The position numbers and the translations under genes are program-made. From assembly GCA_946965045.2 (NCBI GenBank), contig OX337237.1, forward strand, positions 1,674,001 to 1,738,000: a stretch of DNA of 64,000 nt, given 5' to 3'. Positions 10,401 to 19,443 of this stretch are shown here, one piece after another (the stretch's first letter is position 1; each line of letters starts with the position of its first letter). Under the pieces are notes generated by a model. It saw nothing but the letters and a program-made list of their open reading frames with translations, did no database searches and was not told where the DNA came from. This stretch comes from Epithemia pelagica (taxonomy: Eukaryota > Bacillariophyta > Bacillariophyceae > Surirellales > Surirellaceae).

Positions 10401-12182
10401 TTCGTGACGTGCTGTCAGACTTTGGTCCGGTGGAGTTTTCGTTTCCCTGCTCATAGAGGGTTTGTGCAGTGGTCGAACAGGAATACTAAAGTTTGTTTCT
10501 GTATGTGCATCGAGATCGTCGTCTACAGCTTGATGGCTGGGTCCAGAAGGCCTCACAGACGCCAACTGAGGCACAGCTTTGATTGCTGATGATGCCGTTT
10601 CGACCGTTGCACTGTACAGTTTGTTCACGCGTCCAGCGACTGACTCTTCCATGTCGGCCAAAGAATCCAGTCCTCCTTCGATCCTCCTCCACAGCCGAGT
10701 CCAGCGACGTGATGAGGGTTGTTGCTGAGGTGGTGGTTGTCTCTGTGGAAAACGAGCGACACCCTGAGGAACTGATCCCCACTGCTGCCGATGGTTTGGA
10801 TTTTGTTGCATGGGACGTTGAGGGCGATGCCCTGGTCGGCTGGTTTGTTGGTGGTGGTGTTGCGGGTAGACGTGGGGTCGGAAAACATCCTGTCTAGGCT
10901 GTGTTTGGCCGTCTTGCCGGGGACCCAGTGGATGCGTGTGCGAAGTTTGTGGATGTGCTCCTGCTGTACCAGTTGTGTATAGTCTCTGCTGAGTTGTTGG
11001 TCGATCTTGCTCTTTGAATTGAGGAGGAGGTGGCGGTTGGAATTCGTTGGTTTGTGGATTGATTCGTGAACCTTCCGTTTCAGCTGCGCGGGCATCACCG
11101 TCCCATGAACCACCATGTGAATGTGCAACAGTGCCTGGTGGGTCTGGCTTCCAAACGCCATGGTCCACTACGATCGGATTGATCACCGAGTCATTACTAG
11201 TTCCACCGGACAAAGACTTCTTGGTGATTGAGTTTTCCCATGCGGTCGCTGGAGAGGTGGATTCTGAATCTTTCCCATCAACTTGATGCTTCTGCGATAT
11301 CGCTTTTGGTTCCGTGAGATGCCCATGGATATTCTCCACGCTTGTTCCATCTCCAGAGTTCGAAGTTGGCGGCTGTTGGTGTCCATTCACGCTGTCAGCT
11401 CCGCTTGGAGCAATTCCCTCCAATCGATTAGAAGATTCATGGGGTCCTGTTCCCCCCTGTTCACCTGGAACTAGAACCTGAATCGGAGGTGGAGGCGGTG
11501 GTCTCCGATCAACTGGTTCGTCACCTATGGACCGATCCTCCTGCTTTGCACCCAACGAGGGTGAAGTGGTTCCTTGTTCGGTCCCAGACGAGAGAACTGT
11601 GTTTCGCTCTGAGCCCAATTCTGGTTTCGAACCACGGACATTGGTGAGATTTTTGTTTCTCCAATCATCTACGGAGAAGTTTTTGCCCAAAGCAATTGGG
11701 CTTGGATCTTTGGTTTTCGTTTGGAATGTTCTCGCATCGAATGGTGAACCGTTTGACAGGTCTGGTCTCGACTCACTGCTTCTCTGCAACGGTACTCGGA
11801 GGTTTTCCGACGTTGCTGCATGAACATGAGAATGCACTCGAGGAGGAGGTCGGACGAGAACGCCCGATTCGCCATCAGGAGCAGGTTTCAAAGGCCCTGG
11901 GTTCTCCTGCAAAGTTTTCAGTCCCAAAATGCTCTCCCCTGGACTCTGTATTGTAGCCGTCATGTCGTTGTTGATACCAGTCTGGAATGGTTCACTGTCT
12001 TTCTTGTCTCCAGTCTTGTTCGTTTCTGATGGGACAGTCGGATTATGCGGCCGTTGTACTTGAAGTGGAGGAGGAGGTTGGTGAACAACGCCTGGAGGAG
12101 ATGATGCGCCACTCTGCGCAGCAGGAAGTCTGCACCATTGGAATAGTAGGATTGCTCTTGCCAGGTGTGTTATGGTCGTCAT
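7464..12182 (-). CDS. Secretory-pathway ABC half-transporter-like protein with degenerate ATPase motifs
   Basis: 1572 aa from the ATG at 12182, intron-free. The N-terminus (MTTITHLARAILLFQW then CRLPAAQSG) looks like a signal peptide. Residues about 25-850 are Pro/Gln/Ser/Gly-rich and disordered. At least five hydrophobic segments follow (near residues 915, 990, 1078, 1165-1187 and 1205-1222), then a nucleotide-binding domain: Walker A GDDGSGKT near 1308 and a Walker-B-like LLLLDD near 1495. Departures from consensus: the signature is LSSVEW rather than LSGGQ, the catalytic Glu after Walker B is Asp, and the H-loop position reads TSTRWA with no His. This fits an ABC transporter-like protein (ABCB/ABCC-style order, TMD then NBD) with weak or lost ATPase cycling. 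Substrate and membrane unknown. Confidence 0.8.
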   Translation of the reverse strand: MTTITHLARAILLFQWCRLPAAQSGASSPPGVVHQPPPPLQVQRPHNPTVPSETNKTGDKKDSEPFQTGINNDMTATIQSPGESILGLKTLQENPGPLKPAPDGESGVLVRPPPRVHSHVHAATSENLRVPLQRSSESRPDLSNGSPFDARTFQTKTKDPSPIALGKNFSVDDWRNKNLTNVRGSKPELGSERNTVLSSGTEQGTTSPSLGAKQEDRSIGDEPVDRRPPPPPPIQVLVPGEQGGTGPHESSNRLEGIAPSGADSVNGHQQPPTSNSGDGTSVENIHGHLTEPKAISQKHQVDGKDSESTSPATAWENSITKKSLSGGTSNDSVINPIVVDHGVWKPDPPGTVAHSHGGSWDGDARAAETEGSRINPQTNEFQPPPPPQFKEQDRPTTQQRLYTTGTAGAHPQTSHTHPLGPRQDGQTQPRQDVFRPHVYPQHHHQQTSRPGHRPQRPMQQNPNHRQQWGSVPQGVARFPQRQPPPQQQPSSRRWTRLWRRIEGGLDSLADMEESVAGRVNKLYSATVETASSAIKAVPQLASVRPSGPSHQAVDDDLDAHTETNFSIPVRPLHKPSMSRETKTPPDQSLTARHELMRKQQAKDELQRQDNKSSVDTNNEDTQSEKKIDWNQLTSGKTKRPILATGGASSVPVPNPNDVDPRTSYSSGQFQGHQPSPPFQSPTSNTFSSNVDSNIRDDHRRKVQAMLQNTGAPTPSTGSSSSRQQEGGHTHKASAAKRYSFEDDDEDSTGWTGKLVGLLPRIPSLNILRLRQSSYQDYAATMDAWSAEDGESERGLSFLGFGRRKRSRAVFDVSPGTSKEKDSPRITSTVDALKGRSHEWQTATLLKDFERKRCVVHGRNRALFDLASLVFGLQAAREFFKISSQISVPSGSFSIEGAMLMGEKLVDGWFPYAATGTFLAIVTNVLLLERANSAISSSVANQVSREAEYGSLFLRLVLSIPTKKHVVQKVAATARAQAAATIEATRLSTFVICLVVSLVVTTLSFLQPLLIAAGKTFIEIVSIEDWRSWPIPWQSLWGVVRKHIMELLLVAKSVVAEELNLLLQQPFRYAGESSLLIAMVLVTLIPRFEMSRKPVGTSSASEEEDAVQYSHEKQTDNVWNLGSSSASRLQLVSKRFELDEFLERWRTSTPVVVPRRAATSERSPLFIGLYGTLGGLLLCVPLVVFAATGVLDDVSQGNLLVRWHSLREVAAVLVVLQALFLSAIGRAVEASVSKKTIAPFLSSFLSAVDERAKQIAAPPANLQLQASISPTAGIVVRDMWTAHSKRRAWAVHGANLSCRSGEVVVVLGDDGSGKTRLMASLAEAIVHPPKQAQTVVHVRGSISLGGLDVTKWDPNHLRRRVGLMLNDVRTVADFSRALSGLSIEEILEPSDGLHLQSPSQPTGSKGSGCMALALKMTGLDSSLLPRLSSKLATVVTANEEDLEPSPLRPHYCILSSVEWSKLLLARVLCQTMYDNESAAATNDRVENSLLGSLLLLDDATVPFSETDEGPLFRNLRSSMAATILTSTRWATGRWADRVVVLRDGVVVETGSHNELLSRGPQHSLYAAKWAAMT

Positions 12183-12664
12183 TCTGGGCAACGGCTCTCG
12201 GATATTATGCAACTGTCATGTCGATCCACAGATGTCAAAAATGTTTGTGTGTTTGCAGTTGGCTCGTGAGATGGATGCACAGTGGGTATCTACGGCTTGC
12301 CACGTGGAAGATTGAGATTTCAACCCAGACGACGACCATGGTTTTTGTCGAAAGTACATTCGAAGAGGAACGCACCACAACGACGGATTGTACTCTTAAT
12401 CCAATTCCATGGTAAGTTACAAGATGGTGGACACTTCGATCGAGTACAATTCCAAGTCTCTTAATCAACCTAGCATAAAGGCATCTAAAGACATGTACGG
12501 CTCAAAGAGTTTATTGGTGTGATAAGGCAAGTTCTGGAAATGAAACAGGCATGGTTCTATATTGGAGAACTCGAGAGTCCACTGCTGTAAGGTATACTGG
12601 TCATCTTGAAGTGATTACTGCGTTCCATCGCATCGTTCAAAGCAACAATAGCATAACCAGTTGC
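12183..12664. other. Intergenic region
   Basis: 482 bp between the start of the ABC-like gene and the 3' end of the small plastid-protein gene, both on the minus strand. No feature recognised. Confidence 0.4.
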
Positions 12665-13126
12665 TTACTCGCTAGCACCAGTAACCTCCACCTTGGCCAT
12701 CATCTCAGCAATCTTAGCTTCCAAACGTTCTTCTGCTTCGCTTTCCAACTTTTGGATTTCAGATTCGTAGTCCTTTTCTTCCCATCCTTCAGTGGGCTTC
12801 CATTCAGCCGACAAGCTAGTAGTTTGACTTACACCGAATCTGCAAGAACATGAACCAGGGATTAAATGACTGTGAGAAATCTTGTGGTCATTGCTCTATA
12901 CCACAAAGTTGGCATGTACGATAAGCGATTAAATGATCGAAGCGCACCAGAGAGTGCAACAAGAGACCAAAAACACAAGAACTCATACACGGGAACCTGT
13001 ATAACAGAGAACCATGCAAGGGGTCAACGGGCACTGCGACACGTAGCTCGAAACTGACCTCGCGGAAGGAGCGAACGCCGATGCTGATGCGAAAAGAGCA
13101 AAGAGGACAAGAACTTGCTTCATCAT
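12665..13126 (-). CDS. Small plastid-targeted protein (two exons, ASAFAP motif)
   Basis: Spliced gene found by reading the minus strand. Exon 1 is 13059-13126 (68 nt), the intron 12840-13058 (219 bp, GTCAGT donor, TTGCAG acceptor), exon 2 12665-12839 (175 nt). The joined frame encodes 80 aa. The first 22 residues are a hydrophobic signal peptide with the ASAFAP motif at its cleavage point (MMKQVLVLFALFASASAFAP), the bipartite plastid-import signature of diatoms: cleavage before Phe exposes a short Ser-rich transit peptide. The mature part (from about FGVSQTTSLSAEWKP) is about 60 aa, acidic and helical, with a charged stretch near DYESEIQKLESEAEERL. No family recognised. A thylakoid or stromal accessory peptide is plausible but unproven. 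Confidence 0.8.
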
Positions 13127-13580
13127 GGTCTCAGATTATTTTCAACAGCGGCAATCAATTGAACAAGAGCAGTGTAAAAGACCCCAGTGCCCAGTTGCGC
13201 TCTTTGGTCCAAGGACACCACGTTGTACCGTAAGTGCGTAAGTCGTCGAGCGACGTGATTTCCCCAACGCGCGCATAGGTTTTGGAGCACCAATATCCAA
13301 GCACACAGTTCCATGCATCGCGCTTGGGATGAGGTCAAAAATGAAACGCATGCGAGACCACGCGTCTCGCGTAGTTGCATTTTAGGGTTGACCGATGCCC
13401 CAAATATGAAATATGAAAAGGGGGCCGTCTGGTCAAATTATGTGTATCATCGTTATACTAGTGTACGTTGAAAAAGTTGCAACACGTCACTGTGTGCACC
13501 CCTAAATTAATGTCGCATACGTCACACGTGGCGAGAAGAAGAGCAAGGTAGAAGTCGCGAAAGATACTTCCTTTCGTTCA
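13127..13580. other. Divergent promoter region
   Basis: Lies between the plastid-protein start (minus strand) and the inferred 5' untranslated exon of the Mpv17-like gene (plus strand). No element recognised by eye. Confidence 0.35.
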
Positions 13581-14057
13581 CCTTTCTCATCCTCCCTCCT
13601 GCCGAAGGTTCCTGCATTCCAACGTCGGGTCTACAAGTAAAACAGGAAAGGTAAGAGCCGTAAGAATGGTGGTGTTGATATCCGCGCTAAGGTGGAAGAT
13701 TCCGGCAGAAGTGCTTTGGCCGATTTGAGCAAGCACTTGATGGGACAAGAGATGTGAACCAACAGCGAACCCAGTTGTCATGAGGGACACACGGCGCTCA
13801 AATTTGCGACAGAGAGCGTCTTGGCGCTTGAATCTGATTTCACAGAGGGGCTTGTTGGACCTCCAATGGATCACGCCTGTCAGTGGCAGTCATGAGTCAA
13901 GCCCTCGTAGACAGCTTCTCTTACTATTGAGCGCGAAAGAAGTCTCGGCGTCCTTTTGAGTATGACTTGATAGAACTTTTGTGAACAAGTTCATAATTGG
14001 GACCGCATACATCATAATGCTTGAAACTTACACTCTTTTTGTGTTTCTTGTTTTCAG
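13581..14057 (+). other. Putative 5'-UTR exon and intron of the Mpv17-like gene
   Basis: A strong donor (GGAAAGGTAAGAG, GT near 13650) and a pyrimidine-rich acceptor ending TTTTCAG at 14057, directly before the ATG at 14058, suggest an intron of about 410 bp in the 5' untranslated region. No ATG was seen in the short presumed exon before the donor, so the coding start stays at 14058. The transcription start is not determined. Confidence 0.5.
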
Positions 14058-14696
14058 ATGGCTGCAATTTGGGCTCGTTACAACGCCATGTTGGAGGCTC
14101 AGCCTCTTTTGACCAAGGCGCTCACGTCGCTCACGGGATTCACAGTTGGTGATGTTCTCGCACAATCTTTTATCGAAGAAGGTGACAAACCATATGACAT
14201 TATGCGTACAGTCAGATTGGGTTCATTTGGTTTCTTGATTCATGGAACGACGGGTCATTACTTTTATGGATTCCTTGATTCCAAGCTTCCAGGAACAAAG
14301 CCATTGACTGTCGCAACAAAAGTGGCCATTGACCAGACCATTTGGAACCCCATCTTTGGATGCATGTTCTTTGGTTATCTGAATTTCATGGAAGGCAAGA
14401 CGGTTGACGAATACGTTAACAAGTTGAAGGCCGACTTGAAGACAGCTGTCATGGTATGTTTACAGGGGAAAGATTTGAATGATTTCATGGTGGGAATCTT
14501 CAGTACTAACAAAATTCAATTTGATTCGGTTCAATGATAGGGATCTTGGGCCGTGTGGGTGCCTGCTCATACTATCAATTTCGCTTTCATCCCATCCAGC
14601 CAACGTCTGCTTTACATCAATACCATTCAAATTGGATACAACGTTTTCCTTTCGTTTCTTGGAAACAAGAAGGTTGAAGAGAAGAAGGAAGAGTAA
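14058..14696 (+). CDS. Mpv17/PMP22-family membrane protein
   Basis: Two coding exons, 14058-14453 and 14541-14696, with an 87-bp intron (GTATGT...GATAG), giving 183 aa, a normal length for the family. The N-terminus has the family pattern W-x-RY...L...PLLTKALTS...GD (WARYNAMLEAQPLLTKALTS, then GDVLAQ). The middle has R-T-x-R...G..IHG and DQTIWNP. Exon 2 supplies the conserved C-terminal stretch GSWAVWVPAHTINFAFIP, then R-L-LYINTIQIGYNVFLSF. Four amphipathic/hydrophobic helices are expected. Family members are channel-like proteins of the inner mitochondrial or peroxisomal membrane (Mpv17, PXMP2, Sym1). Which membrane applies here is not shown. The C-terminus ends KKVEEKKEE. Confidence 0.92.
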
Positions 14697-15338
14697 GGAT
14701 GCGACGTCTCATGGAAAAACAGAGCCACGCTGAACAATTCGTTGTCCTCCATGTTGACGTTGGACGGTGTGATTAGATGTTGTTTTGAGTTCGAAGCTCG
14801 TCGTGGATGATGTACTTACGAGCTGACCATGTGAGATACGGCATGGACGGAAACACACAATAGGATCGTAACGTATATAAGGGAAGTGTGTACATTCTTT
14901 TAGAATTCAAAGCGTAACTAGCTAGTGTTCCAAATGAAATTCTTCACTTTTATTACCAATTATCGTTCGCTTGGATATCGACGAAGGTGAGAGTCGAATA
15001 TGAACCAGTGATAATATAATGAAACTGCTAGTAGAACGGGTATTATTCATGTTTTTCTAATTCTCATCGTGCAGATCGCTGCCCTCATTTTTCTCTCTGT
15101 CTATCGGCCTTGCGCAAAATTCTTTTTGAGCGTCAGAATTCGCAGTCACACGAAGCAATCTGATTCCAGGTGGAGTACGGTCCCCTTGCCATTCTAACAG
15201 ACAGACAACATACAAAGTGTCCCAAGGAGAATGAAGGCGGCATTCTTCGTGTATTAAATGGCATATTTCAAGTTCACAAGTGTCGCATGTATTCAATGTT
15301 CTTTGTGGGGAAGCATAACAGGAACAAAAACTGCAGAG
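14697..15338. other. Convergent intergenic region
   Basis: 642 bp between the 3' ends of the Mpv17-like and La-related genes. Short ORFs only; no repeat or RNA seen. Confidence 0.4.
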
Positions 15339-17026
15339 TTATGAAGCAGCCTGTGGCTGACGCAAAATGTCTGCAAACGACCGCCCCCCTCCCCAAACAG
15401 GAGCTTTCACAGAAACCGATGCACTGGTGTCCGATGTGACCTCTTTCTGGACTTCCTTAATCTCGGTAACGGTGTCTGGGGATATTGGTTCCGATGGCTG
15501 GTTCTCTGGTTTGGACGCTTCACTTCGGCTTGGTTCGTCAGGCTTCACTGTTTTCAAAGCAGCTGCATATCCAATCTTCTTGGGTCCTGGTTCAGTGCTT
15601 GATGAAGTTGTTGTTGCTGTTGAGGCGGAATCGGAGCACATCTTCGACGATTTGAGCTCCGTATCTTCATCGTCTTCCACCAGCTTCTCGTCCTTATCGA
15701 CAATTATCTTGTCAGTTGCGTTCGTCATTTTCTCGCTCTTATCTTCTTGCATTGGAGCTGCGGTTTCCCACTCGACTCTGTTATCCAGAAGAGTGGGGAA
15801 ATTGTCTTCGCTGAGCGCTGGGGGTGGAGGGACAATGTTCTTCTTCTTGGAAGGCGTAGAGTTCGGTGAGGGGTTAGGAGATGAACCTTTCTTGTTGCCG
15901 TTGTTATTATTGTTGTTGCCGTTCTTCTTTTTCGATTTCGACTTCTTTTTTCTTCTATTTTGCTCAGAGGAATTGTACTTATTCATACCCATCTGCTGCA
16001 TCTTCTTTGGGTCCATTTGTAGTTCCGAAGAGGTCATCCAGGGTGCTGGATCAATCGGTACACTCGATGCGGCAACGGAGGTCTTTATACGAGCGTGGAC
16101 AGGATATCCGGCCAGCATCTCACTCCGCAGTTGTAGTAGTACGGCCATTACGTCAGATCGGCTTGCGGTATCAAGTTCAACAAACCTGTCATGTCAAAAA
16201 GAAAAATAATGTGAGGCAAACGAAATCGCAACACCGCAGCTGTAAGAGCCGCATTGTACACGTACCAACAGTTCGCTACATCAGGAGTAATACTGATTAC
16301 GCGAGGACAACCTTCATATTGAAACAACGCATGAATTTGTTCCGCGGTAACCTCGGGCGCAACGTCACGCATCACAATTGCATTTGCAAACTCGGAAGAA
16401 GACGAGGATGATAGTTGTGTGCTCAGATCAACAATAGGTTCATTGTTCACAGTTCCGATCGCGACAATGGTATTTGGTGAGGAAGACTTTTCGTCTTGAC
16501 TGTCCTCTTCCTTGCTGACAATTTGCTTCCCAGTCTTGGTATCAATGTTTGCAACACACAGTTTCGTGCTGTACTGCCTAGCAGCATCCTGGACAGCCTG
16601 CCTTCGGGTCGGCTCGTCCACGATTCCTGCAGAGGCAAGGAGAATTCCTTTCACTTTGGTGAAGTTGGCAAGGATTGACACCGGGATACAACCATCATTC
16701 AGGTTCCGCAGAGTTTGAACATATGTATCCTTGGATAAATTTTTCGCTGAAAGGTAGTACTCAAGTTGGCGAGCAAGCTGAGAAAGCATAAACGAAATTA
16801 CTTCTTGGTCAACGACATAACCCTCATGCATATTTTCAGACGATTTCTGAATTGTTGCAGGTTCCTTCGTTGAAGTACCTTCCATCTGAGGTTCTAGCGA
16901 TTCATCGGCTTTTCGATGATGTGTTGAGCTGTCACAATTCGAATCAGCCGATTTGCTCTTCACTTCCTCGTCCACCGCAGATGGATCTCTTGTAACTTGC
17001 TCGGAGGCACTGGTTATTTCCGACAT
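15339..17026 (-). CDS. La-related protein (La motif plus RRM-like domain)
   Basis: Two exons: 16260-17026 and 15339-16185, with a 74-bp intron whose GTACAATG donor and GACATGACAG acceptor restore the frame (537 aa in total). Residues about 80-150 are a La motif: LARQLEYYLSAKNLSKDTY, then the LND/GCIPVSILANF helix pair. An RRM-like fold follows and is split by the intron: IVMRDVAPEVTAEQIHALF (beta1-alpha1), CWYV|FVELDTASRSDVMAVLLQLR, ending in PVHARIKTS. The C-terminal half is low complexity with a Lys/Asn-rich basic tract (RRKKKSKSKKKN) and ends WGGGRSFADILRQ. La-related proteins bind RNA 3' ends or mRNA UTRs and regulate stability or translation. The LARP1, 4, 6 or 7 subfamily cannot be assigned. 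Confidence 0.88.
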
Positions 17027-18159
17027 GTTGATGGAGGTTGCAATGGAAAACTCCTATCAAACAACAACAAACGGTGGGCCAATCAAACCTATGGGAGGTC
17101 GTCGTTGAGCTTGTTGAGTTTGCGAAACCTTTCCACACCCTTCAAATGCGACTACGTCGGTGTACATCGGATGTACCTTTCGTCACGTGAATCCCTCAGT
17201 TCAACTTAAGTCCTATCTGGTTCATCGATTTTATTCATCAAACTTTATTAAGACCAATCGTACTGCACAGATGAGTTGTGGGAATAGGTCACACCCTTTC
17301 CGTGACTGGAAAGGATCCAAGACCCGGGAAGTTTCAATGCCAAATGGATCCGCGACTGCGATTCAATATCTTCGTCAATCGTCAACTCGGAGGTGGAGTA
17401 CGTACCATCATGCAGACCAGCAGTGGCATCCACCTCCACCTCCACCCTCCACCACCACCATCACGTTGACTTGAGCCAGTCAAAAGTACAAATGCAGCAG
17501 AGTAATGAAGACTATTTAATAAACCGCACTTACGCGCATGGAACCGACAGGATTTCTTTACTGGCCAAAGCTTACTACATACATCCTTTGTCCTCTTTGT
17601 TCAACACGCCGCGATTATTGTTTTGTGAGGTGAAGGGAACGAAGAAATCTTCCCAGATCGATATGGGTTCTGTAGATGACTTGTTGGCTACGCTTGCTGC
17701 GCCTTTGGAAATAATGATGATGTGAGTCATAATGTTGTGATATAGGCCAGTTCGATTACGCCGAATGCCTACATGGTAGGAGTACAAGCATGTAGAAAGT
17801 CATTCGAGGGAAGGAAGAACTTAAACCACTAGAGTTTATTTAACCTATTGTCGAAGATTTACGTAGGACTTGATTGGTCAAGGAGAGGTTTGTGATGACA
17901 AGATCAGACTCTTTTGCGACGTGGTAGTGATAAATCTCACTTCATGGTTCATGGTCCACGTCTTGAGGCTTGACGCCCAAAAGCAAAAGGGACTTCGTCA
18001 GTTTTAATGCGACCAATCATCGCCGGGCACAACATTTCGTCAGATTTCCAATTTCCACCCATTTCTCCACCCATGACCCATGATGGCGTCACCTTGCCAA
18101 CAAACACCATAGACAATAGATGAAAATAAAAGGTACTCCTAACATAACAACTAGCAGAC
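17027..18159. other. Divergent intergenic region
   Basis: 1.1 kb between the La-related gene and the 18160 gene. A short ORF starting at 17662 (MGSVDDLLATLAAPLEIMMM) is followed closely by a GTGAGT, but no downstream exon is convincing. A short His-codon/CACCAC tract lies near 17430-17465. Nothing else recognised. Confidence 0.35.
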
Positions 18160-19209
18160 ATGAACAGTGGAAGTGGAAGGCAGATTCATCAACGTTTCGT
18201 CCAAAACGTTGCTAGACTACTTCAGGAAAGCTGGGCCTTGACGAAACGGCTCCCTCAACTGGGAAACAGTAGTTGGCGAACCGAGTGTTTGGAATTAACA
18301 CAGAAACATGACAACCGATTAGCACTTCATATTTTAAAGCTGGACAAAGAGATTCATTTGATGCGCTATCATGGTGTATGGAACTACATGCAACAATATT
18401 ATCAACAAAGGAAATTGCAGCTTCAATCGGCACCTGCACTCCATTCCAACCACCTTTCTCAAGACATTCGACAACATTCCACAAAGGCATCATCACCACT
18501 TTCATCTCCTCAATCACAAACGTCCTCGTCGCCTCTGAAGCAGGGCAAGAAAGCCAAAATTCCTTTCGTTATTACAACATCCATGAAGCAAGCATTGGGA
18601 GACATGAACGAAGGTGGCTTGGGTTACACTGTGGATCAGATCAAGAAGCTTACACCTCTCAAGGCGACATTGTTGCTACAGCATCAAGTGGATCCGAAGG
18701 ACATGGAAAGTCGACTGCCACAATTAGTGTCGGATCACGAGAAGCAGGAGGAGGAGGAACAAAGACAACTGCAGGAACATCTGGAACTAGAACGACAGAA
18801 GTCTTTGCGCAAGACTGTACGTACGTCAACGACTGTTACGCATGAAAAAGTTGTGTGGTATCGGGTGGTTGAGGTGATGACGGAAAAATCAAAGGAATCT
18901 ATTCATGGAGAAACGACTGTTGTCGAAGAAGTGGTTGGTATGCACAAAACGTTGGAGCAAGCAGAGGAAGATCGCAGTTTGCGACAAGAACTGGCCCTTC
19001 GTAACGAACGTGAGTTCCCTCTTGCACCGAATCAACAACGAACATTCAAGGTCGTTTCTCCAGAACAACACGGAGCGAATAACCCTGGTGACGATCCTCA
19101 AACAGAAAACCAAAAGGAAAATGAGAACCAACATGAAACGAACGACGCCATTAGCCATCAACAAACAGAAAGCAAGGATCATACTGAGACGCGTTCCATT
19201 ACTGGTTGA
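18160..19209 (+). CDS. Coiled-coil/Gln-rich protein, function unknown
   Basis: Single-exon ORF, 349 aa from the ATG at 18160. Residues 10-90 form basic helices (HQRFVQNVARLLQESWALTK; MRYHGVWNYMQQYYQQRK). A central segment at about 127-180 contains PFVITTSMKQALGDM then GYTVDQIKKLTPLKATLLL, a short helical module that may be a UBA-like or sterile-motif-like fold, but I cannot name it. A strongly charged coiled coil (EKQEEEEQRQLQEHLELERQ) and an acidic, Gln/Asn-rich tail follow. No signal peptide or membrane segment. The basic N-terminus could serve mitochondrial import, but this is weak. Confidence 0.75.
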   Translation: MNSGSGRQIHQRFVQNVARLLQESWALTKRLPQLGNSSWRTECLELTQKHDNRLALHILKLDKEIHLMRYHGVWNYMQQYYQQRKLQLQSAPALHSNHLSQDIRQHSTKASSPLSSPQSQTSSSPLKQGKKAKIPFVITTSMKQALGDMNEGGLGYTVDQIKKLTPLKATLLLQHQVDPKDMESRLPQLVSDHEKQEEEEQRQLQEHLELERQKSLRKTVRTSTTVTHEKVVWYRVVEVMTEKSKESIHGETTVVEEVVGMHKTLEQAEEDRSLRQELALRNEREFPLAPNQQRTFKVVSPEQHGANNPGDDPQTENQKENENQHETNDAISHQQTESKDHTETRSITG

Positions 19210-19443
19210 TATCTTTAGAGGCTCTCACAAACAGCAACAATTTTGCAAGTGAACGGAAACACTGGCGTTTTGCTGGTTAACCCTCACTTGCTAAACCTCA
19301 CATCTCCCAAATTCAGTTTGCTCCTTGATTGTTGGCATTCAATCCTCGATGATCTTCTTGCCGGCTGAAGTATTGTCTCTGATTTAGGTTTATGGCGAAA
19401 TGAGCGACGACGATTGTCCATACATAGTTTGCTGCATCTAGTT

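Noticed and set aside
15367-16209. 280-codon plus-strand ORF opposite the La-related gene
   Set aside because: It mirrors the low-complexity exon of the La-related protein; hydrophobic runs are the antisense of Lys/Asn runs.
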